A DNA stretch of 64,000 nucleotides, taken from NCBI RefSeq assembly GCF_901447155.2, contig NZ_LR588419.1, positions 17,079-81,078 of the forward strand. The letters run 5' to 3'. The notes beneath the pieces are model-generated. The model had not been told where the DNA came from, ran no database searches, and was given only the letters and a program-made list of their open reading frames with translations. A program made the position numbers and the translations under genes. Shown in pieces: positions 9,285 to 17,760 of the stretch; positions within the stretch are counted from its first letter, which is position 1, and each line of letters starts with the position of its first letter. This stretch comes from Peptoniphilus catoniae (GTDB taxonomy: Bacteria > Bacillota > Clostridia > Tissierellales > Peptoniphilaceae).

Positions 9285-10157
9285 TTATAAATTCTTAAGT
9301 TTAGGATCAAGGGCATCCCTTAAAGCATCTCCTAAAAGGTTAAAGGCAAGTACGGTAAGCACTAAGGCAATTCCCGGATAAATAGCATAGCCGGGATTGA
9401 CTCTTAAATAAGTACGAGCCACACTTATCATTTGACCCCAACTTGATTCCGGCGGTTGAACTCCAAGACCTAAAAAGCTAAGACTTGCTTCATACATAAT
9501 ATCTGCCGGTATCTCCATAGTTATAATTACTATAATTGTAGACAAACAGTTGGGAATCATATGTTTTAAAATTATTTGTATATTGCTTCCACCACTTGCT
9601 TTAGCAGCCTCAACATATTCGTTTTCTTTAAGCTGCATTACCTGAGACCTTATAACTCTGGCGACACTTGTCCATCCTACAAATCCTATAGCCATAAATA
9701 CATTTATGACCCCTGTCCCCAAAACAAACATAATTACTATTGCAAATAAAATTTGAGGAAAAGAAGCAAATACCTCTATAATTCTTGATATTACCGAGTC
9801 AACTTTACCTCCGTAATAACCGGCTATAGCGCCCATTATTACTCCTATAGTTACAGCTATACCTTCAGCCACCAAACCTACACTTAAAGAGACCCTTGAC
9901 CCGTAAATAATACGTGAAAAAATATCCCTTCCGAATTCATCGGTGCCTAGCAGGTGTTCACTGCAGGGGCCTAAATTAATACTGCTTGTATCTTGATAGG
10001 ATTGGTCATATGGAGCTATAAATGGAGCAAAAACTGCAACAATTATAAGAAGAATTATAAAAATTAAGCAAACTATTGCGATTTTATCTCTTTTTATTTT
10101 ATTAAATGCATCTGCATAAAAGCTGGTGAACTTTACATCTTTATTTATTTCTCCCAT
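9285..10157 (-). CDS. oppC: oligopeptide ABC transporter permease OppC
   Basis: A 290-residue inner-membrane permease of the DppC/OppC family. The N-terminal segment KRDKIAIVCLIFIILL and the GTDEFGRDIFSRIIYG motif are diagnostic. The EAA coupling loop EAAKASGG faces the ATPases, and about six membrane spans are visible. It starts only 1 bp after the oppB stop and ends 15 bp before oppD. The C-terminus ends in LGDALRDALDPKLKN, the characteristic family ending. Confidence 0.94.
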   Translation of the reverse strand: MGEINKDVKFTSFYADAFNKIKRDKIAIVCLIFIILLIIVAVFAPFIAPYDQSYQDTSSINLGPCSEHLLGTDEFGRDIFSRIIYGSRVSLSVGLVAEGIAVTIGVIMGAIAGYYGGKVDSVISRIIEVFASFPQILFAIVIMFVLGTGVINVFMAIGFVGWTSVARVIRSQVMQLKENEYVEAAKASGGSNIQIILKHMIPNCLSTIIVIITMEIPADIMYEASLSFLGLGVQPPESSWGQMISVARTYLRVNPGYAIYPGIALVLTVLAFNLLGDALRDALDPKLKNL

Positions 10158-10158
10158 A

Positions 10159-11088
10159 TTACTCTCCTGTCGATACTCTGACTCTAGGGTCTATAAAACC
10201 ATAAGCCAAGTCTATAATAAGGTTTGCAATTACGAAGACCACCGCTATATAAACGGTACATCCCTGAATTACAGGTATATCTCTTTTCATAATACCTTCT
10301 ACAAGTAGGGTTCCTATACCGTTAATGGCAAAAACAGTTTCAACAAGTACTGATCCTCCAAGTATACTCTTAATTAGAGTTCCCATATAAGTAAGTATTG
10401 GGATTGCAGCATTTTTAAGTCCATGAATAAGAACTATTTTCCTTTCTCTAACTCCCTTTGCTCTGGCAGTTCTTATATAGTCCTGATTAAGGGCATCAAG
10501 CATATTTGTTCTTGTAAGTCTTGCTATAGAAGCACCGTATATAACTCCCAAAGAAATTGTAGGAAGTATATATGACCCCGGCGTATTGATACCTGATATA
10601 GGTAAAAGTTTAAGTTTAAGTCCGAAAACAAGTTGCAGAATCATTGCCAGAAAGAAAGACGGCATAGCCATACCCAAAGTGGATATAAGCATAATTATCC
10701 TGTCTAATATCTTCCCCCTGAAAACTGCTGCCAATAGCCCCATAACAAGGCCGAAAATTATAGAAAACACTAAAACAAATAGAGCAAGAGTTCCGGTAAC
10801 TTTAAAACCTCTTGCCATTAAAGTTTTAATAGGAAGTTTTTGAAAATATGATTGCCCAAAATCTCCCTTTACAGCATTTTTTACAAATCTTATATACTGC
10901 TTAGGATAGGAGTCATTAAGACCCATTTGCTCTCTAATACGCTCTATAGTGTCAGCATCCGCCTTTTTTTCCATCATAACTGCAACAGGATCTCCAGGCG
11001 CAACATTTACCATTATAAAGGTTAAAAGAGTAACACCTATTAAAACTATAATAGTTTGTAATAGTCTGTTTATTGCATATCTACTCAA
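10159..11088 (-). CDS. oppB: oligopeptide ABC transporter permease OppB
   Basis: A 309-residue permease of the DppB/OppB family. It begins with RYAINRLLQTIIVLIGVT and carries PGDPV near residue 31, both typical. The EAA-like coupling loop is DYIRTARAKGV, and six membrane spans are evident. The start codon is TTG at 11088, preceded by AGAGGTG at 5 bp, and no ATG is better placed. An 11-bp perfect hairpin lies in the gap between oppA and this gene and probably lowers its expression relative to the binding protein. Confidence 0.93.
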   Translation of the reverse strand: MSRYAINRLLQTIIVLIGVTLLTFIMVNVAPGDPVAVMMEKKADADTIERIREQMGLNDSYPKQYIRFVKNAVKGDFGQSYFQKLPIKTLMARGFKVTGTLALFVLVFSIIFGLVMGLLAAVFRGKILDRIIMLISTLGMAMPSFFLAMILQLVFGLKLKLLPISGINTPGSYILPTISLGVIYGASIARLTRTNMLDALNQDYIRTARAKGVRERKIVLIHGLKNAAIPILTYMGTLIKSILGGSVLVETVFAINGIGTLLVEGIMKRDIPVIQGCTVYIAVVFVIANLIIDLAYGFIDPRVRVSTGE

Positions 11089-11121
11089 AATAACACCTCT
11101 GCATTAAATGTGATTTTAAAT

Positions 11122-11146
11122 TATACCCCGAGAGTCTCGGGGTATA
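11122..11146 (-). terminator. intercistronic hairpin (partial terminator) between oppA and oppB
   Basis: TATACCCCGAG pairs perfectly with CTCGGGGTATA around a 3-nt loop. On the minus strand it is followed by AATTTAAAA rather than a clean U-run. It is therefore likely a leaky terminator or mRNA-stabilising hairpin that keeps OppA more abundant than the membrane parts. Confidence 0.75.
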
Positions 11147-11165
11147 ATTATTGTTTATTTTATTT

Positions 11166-12770
11166 TTACATTGACTTGTCGGCATTACCGAAGTTAATCA
11201 TTGAGTCTATATAACTTACTCCTGATACCTTTGGTGATTGAAGATAATAGAATACCGGGTTATATAAAGGTACTACTGCGGTTTTGTCCTCAACAAGCAT
11301 TTTTTCAAGTTTTTCATATATAGGCTTTCTTTGTTCTTCAGGAATTGATCTACCTTCAGTCATAAGTGCATCTGACTCAGGATCGTTCCAGTTAGATGAG
11401 AATAATTGAGATCCGTCTGAGAAGTAGAAAGTATATGTGAAGTTATCCGGATCCGGCATATCCTTATACCAAGTTAAAATAGGACATTGTACCTTTCCTG
11501 ATTTACGAATATCTACATAAGTTGCTTGGTCTACTAAATTGATTTTTAAATTTATGTTGGACTTTTTAAGTTGCTCTTGAAGTACTACAACTATATCTGC
11601 AGCTTCATCCTTTTCAACTACATAGGTTTCAAGGTCGATTCCGTTAGGAAAGCCCGCTTCTGCAAGAAGAGCTTTAGCCTTTTCAGGATCATAGTTATTT
11701 GCTTCTCTATCTTCAGGGTGTCCCATAATTCCAGGAGGAATTACACTGTTTGCAGGAGTTCCATTTCCTTTTAGATAGCTATCAACTATACTTTGTTTGT
11801 CAATTGCATAGGATATTGCCTTACGAACAGTTGCATTGTCAAGAGGCGGCATGTTTACGTTAAGGTTAAGTGCTATAATACCCATTAAATCGACTCTTAC
11901 AAGTTGATCCTTATACTCATTAGTTTTATAAGGTTCAACCATTTTAGTTTCCATTTTTACCAAGTCAAGATTGCCTGCTTCATATTCCATGGTGCTGGTG
12001 TTTGGATCCATATTGTAAATGTACAAGTCATCAATTTTTGCAGGTTCACCATGATAATCTTCAAATTTTTTAGCGTGCATATAATCTTTTCCTACAAACT
12101 CTTCAAGTTTATAAGGACCTGTTCCTATAAAGGTATCAATGCCCCACTTATCCCCTGCTTTTTCACAAGCATCCTTAGGATAAATCATCATTTGTTCACA
12201 GGACAGTACACTTAAAAACGGTGCATAAGGCATTTCAAGAGTAATGGTGAAATTATAATCATCAATAGCCTTAAATCCTGCCAAGGTATCAGCCTTACCT
12301 TCAAGCATATCCTTTGCTCCAAGAATCATATCACAAAGCCAGGTATTTAAGTTTTGAGTTGCAGGATCAAAAATCCTGTTAAGAGTAAATTCTACGTCCT
12401 TAGTTGTAAGCTCTGTTCCGTCATGAAACTTAATTCCCTTTTGAAGCTTAAAATTATAAGTAACTCCATCTTCAGTTGTAGGCATTTCTTCCAACAATAC
12501 CGGTTTAAGCTCATACTTATCATTATAAGCAAGAAGCGGTTCACAAATGCTCTTTGCTGGTAGGATTACATCTGTAGTAGTATATTTATGTACGTCAAGT
12601 GAGTCCATATCAGGAAACTGCGCTGCAAATTTTAAAACCTTAGGCTCCCCTGAGGCTGCTTCTCCTCCGCCTGAGTTTGCGCTGTTGCCGGATTCCTTAC
12701 TTCCACATGAAGAAAGAAGAAGTAAAGCTACCATTAACACTAATATCTTCTTAAAGTTTTTTCTTACCAT
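11166..12770 (-). CDS. oppA: oligopeptide-binding lipoprotein OppA (SBP family 5)
   Basis: A 534-residue extracellular solute-binding protein of family 5, capturing peptides for OppBCDF. The N-terminus is a lipoprotein signal, KKILVLMVALLLLSSC, with the lipidated cysteine at about 22 followed by a serine/glycine-rich linker. Family motifs include the GVTYNFKLQKGIKFHDG region near 110 and VRKAISYAIDK near 310. The ATG is preceded by an AGGAGG site. It is the first gene of the operon and has a consensus promoter 50-80 bp upstream. It ends in an aspartate/lysine tail with no other domain. Confidence 0.93.
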   Translation of the reverse strand: MVRKNFKKILVLMVALLLLSSCGSKESGNSANSGGGEAASGEPKVLKFAAQFPDMDSLDVHKYTTTDVILPAKSICEPLLAYNDKYELKPVLLEEMPTTEDGVTYNFKLQKGIKFHDGTELTTKDVEFTLNRIFDPATQNLNTWLCDMILGAKDMLEGKADTLAGFKAIDDYNFTITLEMPYAPFLSVLSCEQMMIYPKDACEKAGDKWGIDTFIGTGPYKLEEFVGKDYMHAKKFEDYHGEPAKIDDLYIYNMDPNTSTMEYEAGNLDLVKMETKMVEPYKTNEYKDQLVRVDLMGIIALNLNVNMPPLDNATVRKAISYAIDKQSIVDSYLKGNGTPANSVIPPGIMGHPEDREANNYDPEKAKALLAEAGFPNGIDLETYVVEKDEAADIVVVLQEQLKKSNINLKINLVDQATYVDIRKSGKVQCPILTWYKDMPDPDNFTYTFYFSDGSQLFSSNWNDPESDALMTEGRSIPEEQRKPIYEKLEKMLVEDKTAVVPLYNPVFYYLQSPKVSGVSYIDSMINFGNADKSM

Positions 12771-12822
12771 AACAATCCTCCTTTAATTAAATGTCTATAT
12801 ACTTTATTAAAGCATTTTATAA

Positions 12823-12851
12823 ATTATATAGATTTAATAAATTTCTGTCAA
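12823..12851 (-). promoter_or_regulatory. consensus promoter of the opp operon
   Basis: On the minus strand TTGACA (12851-12846) and TATAAT (12828-12823) are separated by exactly 17 bp, both perfect sigma-A hexamers, ending about 50 bp before the oppA ATG. The rest of the 303-bp gap (12771-13073) shows only AT-rich sequence and the XRE-gene terminator. Confidence 0.85.
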
Positions 12852-13035
12852 TACCCTGCAAATGGCTAAGGCTTCTAAAAGGTCTTTAAACTGGCTTAAA
12901 CATCTACTAATTACTTATGTATCATATAAATAAGTCCCTACAAGATATTTTAAAAGATATTTAACTAAGCTTTATTGACAAAATATTTAATCTATTTGTA
13001 CCCCGTCTTTTTCCCTTTAATCTTATAAATTAAAA

Positions 13036-13061
13036 AAAGTAGTAAGAATTCTTACTACTTT
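13036..13061 (-). terminator. terminator of the XRE regulator gene
   Basis: A perfect palindrome (half AAAGTAGTAAGAA) lies 12 bp after the stop codon of the regulator. On the minus strand it is followed by a run of seven T. Confidence 0.85.
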
Positions 13062-13073
13062 ATCCAACGGAAT

Positions 13074-14063
13074 TTATTTTAATCTTAACATGTTAATTAT
13101 TGAAATCATAGCCACATAGGTTACTCCCGCTATAGGCCAAACTATCCAAGTTATTTCCCATCTGAAGCTGATAAAACTCCAGCTTATATAAATTATCAAT
13201 GCTATTGCCCAGTAAACCTTAGTAAAGGCTTCATTCTTTCTATCTTCTATCTTTCTCGTTCTGGTATAGTCACCTTCCTCTAAAAGAACATCATAGCCTC
13301 CCTTTCTTACAAGAACATTTATAATCATGTAGACACCAAGGGCAACAAGTACAAATAAGAAGGCAATACTTAAATTTTCATAGGCCTCATTTAAACCGAA
13401 GCCTTCCGTTAAAATTATAGGTATGGAACTTAGAACACAAAGGCTTACTCCTAAGGGAAGAACCTTTTTATAAACCGCCATGAATTTTTCTTTTTTGCTT
13501 TCTACTATTCCGTCTACCCCGTAATCTTTTGACAGATAATCATATTTAAGATAATCATACTTTGATATATTGACTCCTGTACTTATAAAAGTAAAAACTG
13601 CAATAGCCACCATTAAAATCAAAATCGATACTCCAATTGCTCCTGCCATGTCTTCAGTCATTGATATCTTTTTATAATTAGATAGACCGGTAAGCACTAA
13701 TACTATTATAGGAGACAAAATACAAAGAGCCACACCTAAAGCAAGTCTTCTTGCCGCATCTTCAACTGCATCTAAATAATTGTTTGCCTCATTAAGACTT
13801 AAATTAGTTAACTTAACGTCTTCATAGCTTTCACCTTCATCAGGTAGATTTAAAGAATCCTCCTCAAGCTCATCCTTTAAAAGGTAGTCCGTACTTACTC
13901 CGAAAACTTTAGCTAAGGCTATTATTCTATCAAGATCAGGAATAGAAGTACCTCCCTCCCACTTTGATATAGATTGCCTCGATACATTAAGCTTCATTGC
14001 AAGCTCCTCTTGAGACCAGTTGTTTTCTTTTCTGTTTTTTAATATTTTTTCTCCAAGTATCAT
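13074..14063 (-). CDS. XRE-family regulator with C-terminal membrane domain
   Basis: Residues 1-62 form a Cro/C1-type helix-turn-helix: WSQEELAMKLNVSRQSISKWEGG is the HTH core, ending with STDYLLKDE. After an acidic linker come about six hydrophobic segments (roughly 108-325), so the DNA-binding domain is held at the membrane. Such XRE-plus-membrane proteins are common in low-GC Gram-positives and are often linked to envelope stress or peptide response; the signal here is unknown. The gene is alone, with a terminator after it. A short inverted repeat lies about 85 bp upstream and may be its own operator. It sits next to the opp operon in the same direction but is separated by a terminator and a promoter. 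Confidence 0.85.
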   Translation of the reverse strand: MILGEKILKNRKENNWSQEELAMKLNVSRQSISKWEGGTSIPDLDRIIALAKVFGVSTDYLLKDELEEDSLNLPDEGESYEDVKLTNLSLNEANNYLDAVEDAARRLALGVALCILSPIIVLVLTGLSNYKKISMTEDMAGAIGVSILILMVAIAVFTFISTGVNISKYDYLKYDYLSKDYGVDGIVESKKEKFMAVYKKVLPLGVSLCVLSSIPIILTEGFGLNEAYENLSIAFLFVLVALGVYMIINVLVRKGGYDVLLEEGDYTRTRKIEDRKNEAFTKVYWAIALIIYISWSFISFRWEITWIVWPIAGVTYVAMISIINMLRLK

Positions 14064-14146
14064 CTATCTGCTTCCTTTCTGTTAGTTTTGACTAAAGCTT
14101 AGCAAATAGTCCTCTTGCACTCCAGCAATCAGACTTTAAATCTTGT

Positions 14147-14159
14147 CAACTGACAGTTG
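14147..14159. promoter_or_regulatory. candidate operator upstream of XRE gene
   Basis: CAACTG and CAGTTG are perfect inverted repeats around one base, about 85 bp before the XRE start. A TTGACA on the minus strand overlaps it, but I see no good -10 at the right distance. Autoregulation is a guess. Confidence 0.35.
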
Positions 14160-14262
14160 CTTTTGTGATAAAAATCTTATTACAGACTATCTATCTAAAT
14201 TATATCAAGAAGTCCCTTTACTCTTTGTAAAATAAAATATATAAATACCCGGATTATAAAAG

Positions 14263-15159
14263 CTACCTGTATTTTTTTCTCATTTTAAGAGGAGTTATAC
14301 CCTTAATCTCCTTAAAGACCTTAATAAAATATGATTGAGAATTAAATCCTACTTTATAGGGAATTTCAGTAATATTTAAATCTGTATTAAAAATCAGCTC
14401 CACCGCTTCGTTTATTCTGTAGTTTATAATATATTTAAAAACTCCTTCTCCAAAATTTTTCTTAAAAAGTCTTGAGCACTCACTTCTTGAAAGCCCAATT
14501 TCATCAGCTAGGTCTCGAAGAGTTATTTTATCCTTATAATTATCCTCCACATACTTGACTATTTTTCTAAGTCTGCCGTTAGTTAATGAGTCCGGAGTTA
14601 GAGAGCTCTTATCAATAGTCTCTAAAATTTTTAATTGCCTATATAAAATCTCATATAGTTTTGACACTATTAAGAGTTCAAAAAAGTCGTCCCTTATAAA
14701 ACTCAATCTATAAATATTTTCCAAAAGGTCTATAATTTCGGGGCTTTTTTCTCTATTTAAGATGCAGGCGGGTATGGCGGACTTAAATCCCATAGGCTCA
14801 ATAAATTTTTTATATATGTAATCGTCCTTATCAACTGTCATAATATAAGGGCTAAAGGCAATGTATATATATTTTGAATTGTCCACTAAAGACTCTGACC
14901 TGTGAATTTGGTTGGTATTTATAAAAATACCTTCTCCCTCATTTATATAATACTTCTCTCCTGCCACCTCAAAGGCAAAGCTTCCCCCTGTAACAAGACT
15001 GAATTGAAAATCATTGTGATAGTGGTAGTTAATATGATTAAAGATTTTTTCCTTAAAAGAATTTTCCACAATTGTAACTGGAAATCCACCGGCAAGTCGA
15101 GGGAGAAATTCTATTATATCTTCAGGCTGTTTTAAAAGTTTTTCCATAGGATACCTCAA
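14263..15159 (-). CDS. AraC-family transcriptional regulator with cupin sensor domain
   Basis: A 298-residue AraC/XylS regulator. The N-terminal half (about 30-110) has the cupin-like arm NYHYHNDFQFSLVTGG with metal or ligand-binding histidines. The C-terminal 100 residues contain both helix-turn-helix motifs: ITLRDLADEIGLSRSECSRLFKKNFG and ITEIPYKVGFNSQSYFIKVFK, then GITPLKMRKKYR. These proteins usually activate nearby genes when a small molecule binds. Candidate targets are the deacetylases and transporter upstream or the opp operon downstream. An 11-bp inverted repeat lies about 60-90 bp ahead of its start. The ligand cannot be predicted. Confidence 0.9.
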   Translation of the reverse strand: MRYPMEKLLKQPEDIIEFLPRLAGGFPVTIVENSFKEKIFNHINYHYHNDFQFSLVTGGSFAFEVAGEKYYINEGEGIFINTNQIHRSESLVDNSKYIYIAFSPYIMTVDKDDYIYKKFIEPMGFKSAIPACILNREKSPEIIDLLENIYRLSFIRDDFFELLIVSKLYEILYRQLKILETIDKSSLTPDSLTNGRLRKIVKYVEDNYKDKITLRDLADEIGLSRSECSRLFKKNFGEGVFKYIINYRINEAVELIFNTDLNITEIPYKVGFNSQSYFIKVFKEIKGITPLKMRKKYR

Positions 15160-15221
15160 TATATTTACATAAATAATACTATTTATTTATATCATAGCTT
15201 ATTATTTATTGTTATTATACC

Positions 15222-15251
15222 TAATAATAGGTGATCTTATACCTATTATTA
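15222..15251. promoter_or_regulatory. 11-bp inverted repeat, candidate operator before the AraC gene
   Basis: TAATAATAGGT (15222-15232) and ACCTATTATTA (15241-15251) are perfect inverted repeats with an 8-bp spacer. A further ACCTA half-site lies just beside it at 15219-15223. The spacing of about two helical turns between half-sites suits a dimeric regulator. Confidence 0.5.
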
Positions 15252-15285
15252 TTAAATACTTAATATATCTTAACACAATATAAAT

Positions 15286-15343
15286 AAAAAATCTCGATGC
15301 CGATATCCCTTGTCCCCCTTGGAGTATTAAGCTCGAGATTTTT
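15286..15343 (-). terminator. terminator after the deacetylase pair
   Basis: AAAAATCTCGA pairs with TCGAGATTTTT, 11 perfect pairs with a 36-nt loop, and a T-rich tail on the minus strand, starting 6 bp after the deacetylase stop. Confidence 0.7.
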
Positions 15344-15348
15344 ATTTT

Positions 15349-16173
15349 TTATTTATTAATAAAGTCATAAATTTCCTTGCCTTTAGCAAAGAAGGTATCG
15401 CCAAGTTCATTTACATAGTCTAAAAATTCTTCCAACACTCCTATTCTCCCAGGACTTCCCATAGTCTGAGGGTCAATTTGCAAAACGTAAAGCAGTCCTC
15501 TTTTGTGATAGCCCAGATACTCATCTTTCCAGTTTGATAGCATTGATGTATAGTTGGAAATCCTACCTTGACCTTTTGGAAAGGCGGGTCTGTAGTTAAA
15601 AGCTAAATAGATAAAATCACTTATTGCCCACTGAATGGGAAGCTGTAAAATCTTTTTGCCCTCTCCTAAATCCATAAAATATGGCCTGTCATCATCATGT
15701 AGGTCACTTGAATAAACCATTCCCAAATCTCTGACTATTCTTAGTGTGTCCATAGTTAAATCTCCTTCAGGTGCCCTAAAGCCGACAGGTTTTTGTCCGC
15801 AGCTCTCCTCTATAAGCTTAACCGCCTTTGAAAGTCTTTCGTATTGCTCCTCATAGGAATAATGAGATAGGTTTTCATGTTCATAGCCATGGCAGGATAT
15901 TTCATGACCACAAGAAGCAATTGTTTTTATTGATTCAGGATACTTTTCCGCCACCTTTCCGGGAACAAAAAAGCTTGCCTTTATTTTATAGTCATCAAAT
16001 ACCTTCAGCAACCTGTCAAGGCCGTGAGTCATGCCGTATATTCCCATGGATAGGGTTTTAGGCATATCCTTTGCTTTTTTATCAAGGCCCAGCCAAAAAT
16101 ACTCGGCGTCAAGGTTTACACTTATCATTGTTGCACTTTTCTTATTATTCGGCCACAATATTTCTGATCCCAT
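15349..16173 (-). CDS. polysaccharide deacetylase family protein (NodB fold, HP0310/PuuE-like)
   Basis: A 274-residue NodB-fold hydrolase without signal peptide. The catalytic base region is NLDAEYFW near residue 20, the metal pair is H-x3-H in SCHGYEH (about 90-95), and FRAPEGD follows near 128. The whole resembles the cytoplasmic branch containing Helicobacter HP0310 and PuuE allantoinase more than secreted chitin deacetylases. Substrates in that branch include N-acetyl groups and cyclic amides. The ATG at 16173 is chosen because GGAGG lies 9 bp upstream; the frame is also open to a TTG at 16182. The start lies 1 bp past the end of the upstream paralog, so the two are co-translated. Confidence 0.82.
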   Translation of the reverse strand: MGSEILWPNNKKSATMISVNLDAEYFWLGLDKKAKDMPKTLSMGIYGMTHGLDRLLKVFDDYKIKASFFVPGKVAEKYPESIKTIASCGHEISCHGYEHENLSHYSYEEQYERLSKAVKLIEESCGQKPVGFRAPEGDLTMDTLRIVRDLGMVYSSDLHDDDRPYFMDLGEGKKILQLPIQWAISDFIYLAFNYRPAFPKGQGRISNYTSMLSNWKDEYLGYHKRGLLYVLQIDPQTMGSPGRIGVLEEFLDYVNELGDTFFAKGKEIYDFINK

Positions 16174-16174
16174 A

Positions 16175-17029
16175 TTAATCAACCTCCATTGGATAAGTTT
16201 TTCTCCACCAGTCTGAAATTTCCTTACCTGTTGCTATCCAAATATCTCCCTTTTCCTTAGCAGTTTTTAATATTTCTTCAAGAATCATTATTCTGCCTGG
16301 AGATCCTGATACCTGAGGATGCATTAAAGGAACCATGCATAAGCCGAATCTGTTGTAGCCCTTAAGCTCTCTTAAATAATTGTCCTGCATATTTTTATAG
16401 GATGATATCCTATCCTGACCTGCCGGCTCTGCAGGATACATACTGTAAGCCATACCTACATAGTCGTCCATTTCCCACTTGGATGGTATTTCTATAAGAT
16501 CTGTAGTCTTACCATTAATCTTAGTATAGTAAGGCTTGTCGTCTCCTCTCATGGAGCTTGAGTACTTAAACCCTTCTCTTATAAGAATCTCAGGAGTGTT
16601 GTTTGCCCAATCTCCTGAGGGTGTTCTAAAGCCTGAAGGTTTTCTTCCTATTATGTTGTAAAAGGTGTCCTGAGCTCTTTCTATTATTTCTATCTGTTCA
16701 GCTTCGGTTTTTTCAACAAATCTCTCATGGTCATATCCATGATTACCTATTTCATGTCCCAAAGAATCAATTTTTTTAACCATATCCGGATTTGCCTTTG
16801 CCACCTGTCCGGGTATGTAAAAGGTGCCCTTTACCTGATACTTGTCTAAAACCTCCAAAATATATCCTACGCCTCTTTTAGGGCCATAGGCTCCTATTGA
16901 TATGGCCTTTAATATTTTATCCGAATTTTTCAAATCTGAACTCATATTGTACCAAATAGACTTGCCGTCTACGTCAAAGGTAAGCATTAACGCTGACCTG
17001 TATCCCTTCGGCCATAGTATTTTTTCCAT
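16175..17029 (-). CDS. polysaccharide deacetylase family protein, paralog of its neighbour
   Basis: A 284-residue NodB-fold protein. Key sites are FDVDGKSIW near residue 20, the metal-binding GNHGYDHERF near 97, and FRTPSGDW near 138. The two tandem copies share the same block order, including an ILWP-type N-terminus and a YxPAxPxGQxRISxYxxM segment around 200. They may form a heterodimer or divide two related substrates; this is inference. It starts 8 bp after the upstream ABC ATPase gene and belongs to that transporter's transcription unit, so its substrate may relate to what the transporter imports or to the racemase family gene further upstream. Confidence 0.82.
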   Translation of the reverse strand: MEKILWPKGYRSALMLTFDVDGKSIWYNMSSDLKNSDKILKAISIGAYGPKRGVGYILEVLDKYQVKGTFYIPGQVAKANPDMVKKIDSLGHEIGNHGYDHERFVEKTEAEQIEIIERAQDTFYNIIGRKPSGFRTPSGDWANNTPEILIREGFKYSSSMRGDDKPYYTKINGKTTDLIEIPSKWEMDDYVGMAYSMYPAEPAGQDRISSYKNMQDNYLRELKGYNRFGLCMVPLMHPQVSGSPGRIMILEEILKTAKEKGDIWIATGKEISDWWRKTYPMEVD

Positions 17030-17037
17030 AAAACCTC

Positions 17038-17760
17038 CTATAATACCTTTTCCAAAAATGCCTTGGCTCTGTCTGACTTAGGTGAACTGAAAAATACATC
17101 AGGAGGCGCATCTTCTACAAGGACTCCTCCATCTAAAAATACTATTCTATCAGCAAGCTCTCTTGCAAAACCCATTTCGTGAGTTACAAGAACCATAGTA
17201 AGTCCCATATTAACCAAGTCCTTAATTACATTTAAAACCTCTTTAACCATTTCAGGATCAAGAGCCGATGTAGGTTCATCAAGTAGAAGCGCATTCGGTT
17301 CCATGGCAAGGGCCCTTGCAATAGCAACACGTTGCTTTTGACCTCCTGATAAGGTTGTGGGATAACTGTCCACCTTATCTGATAGACCTACCATATCAAG
17401 AAGCTTAAGAGATTTATCCCTGGCTTCTTTTTCATCCATCTTTTTAACCTCCCTAGGTGCATAGGTCATGTTCTCTATTACCTTCATGTGAGGAAAGAGA
17501 TTAAAATGTTGAAAAACCATGCCGACCTTCTGTCTGATTTTCATAATATCGGTTTGTTTATCTAAAATATCCTCACCGTCAATAAGGATACTTCCGCTGT
17601 CAGGTAGCTCAAGCAAATTTATACACCTTAAAAGAGTTGACTTACCTGAGCCTGACGGACCGATAATAGCTACAGTTTCACCATCTTTAATTTTTAAATC
17701 TATGCCTTTTAACACCTGGTTGTTTCCAAATGATTTACACAGTTTGCTTATTTCTATCAC
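17038..17760 (-). CDS. polar amino-acid ABC transporter ATP-binding protein
   Basis: A 240-residue GlnQ/HisP-type ATPase. Walker A is GPSGSGKSTLLRC, the Q-loop FQHFNLFPHM, the signature LSGGQKQR and Walker B LLLDEPTSALDPEM. The family ending FFSSPKSDRAKAFLEKVL is present. I prefer the GTG at 17760, giving VIEISKLCKSFG and spaced 9 bp from AAAGGATGG. A TTG at 17781 in the same frame would add seven residues deeper inside the permease gene. It overlaps the permease by 26 bp and drives uptake by the permease and lipoprotein encoded just upstream. Confidence 0.92.
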   Translation of the reverse strand: MIEISKLCKSFGNNQVLKGIDLKIKDGETVAIIGPSGSGKSTLLRCINLLELPDSGSILIDGEDILDKQTDIMKIRQKVGMVFQHFNLFPHMKVIENMTYAPREVKKMDEKEARDKSLKLLDMVGLSDKVDSYPTTLSGGQKQRVAIARALAMEPNALLLDEPTSALDPEMVKEVLNVIKDLVNMGLTMVLVTHEMGFARELADRIVFLDGGVLVEDAPPDVFFSSPKSDRAKAFLEKVL

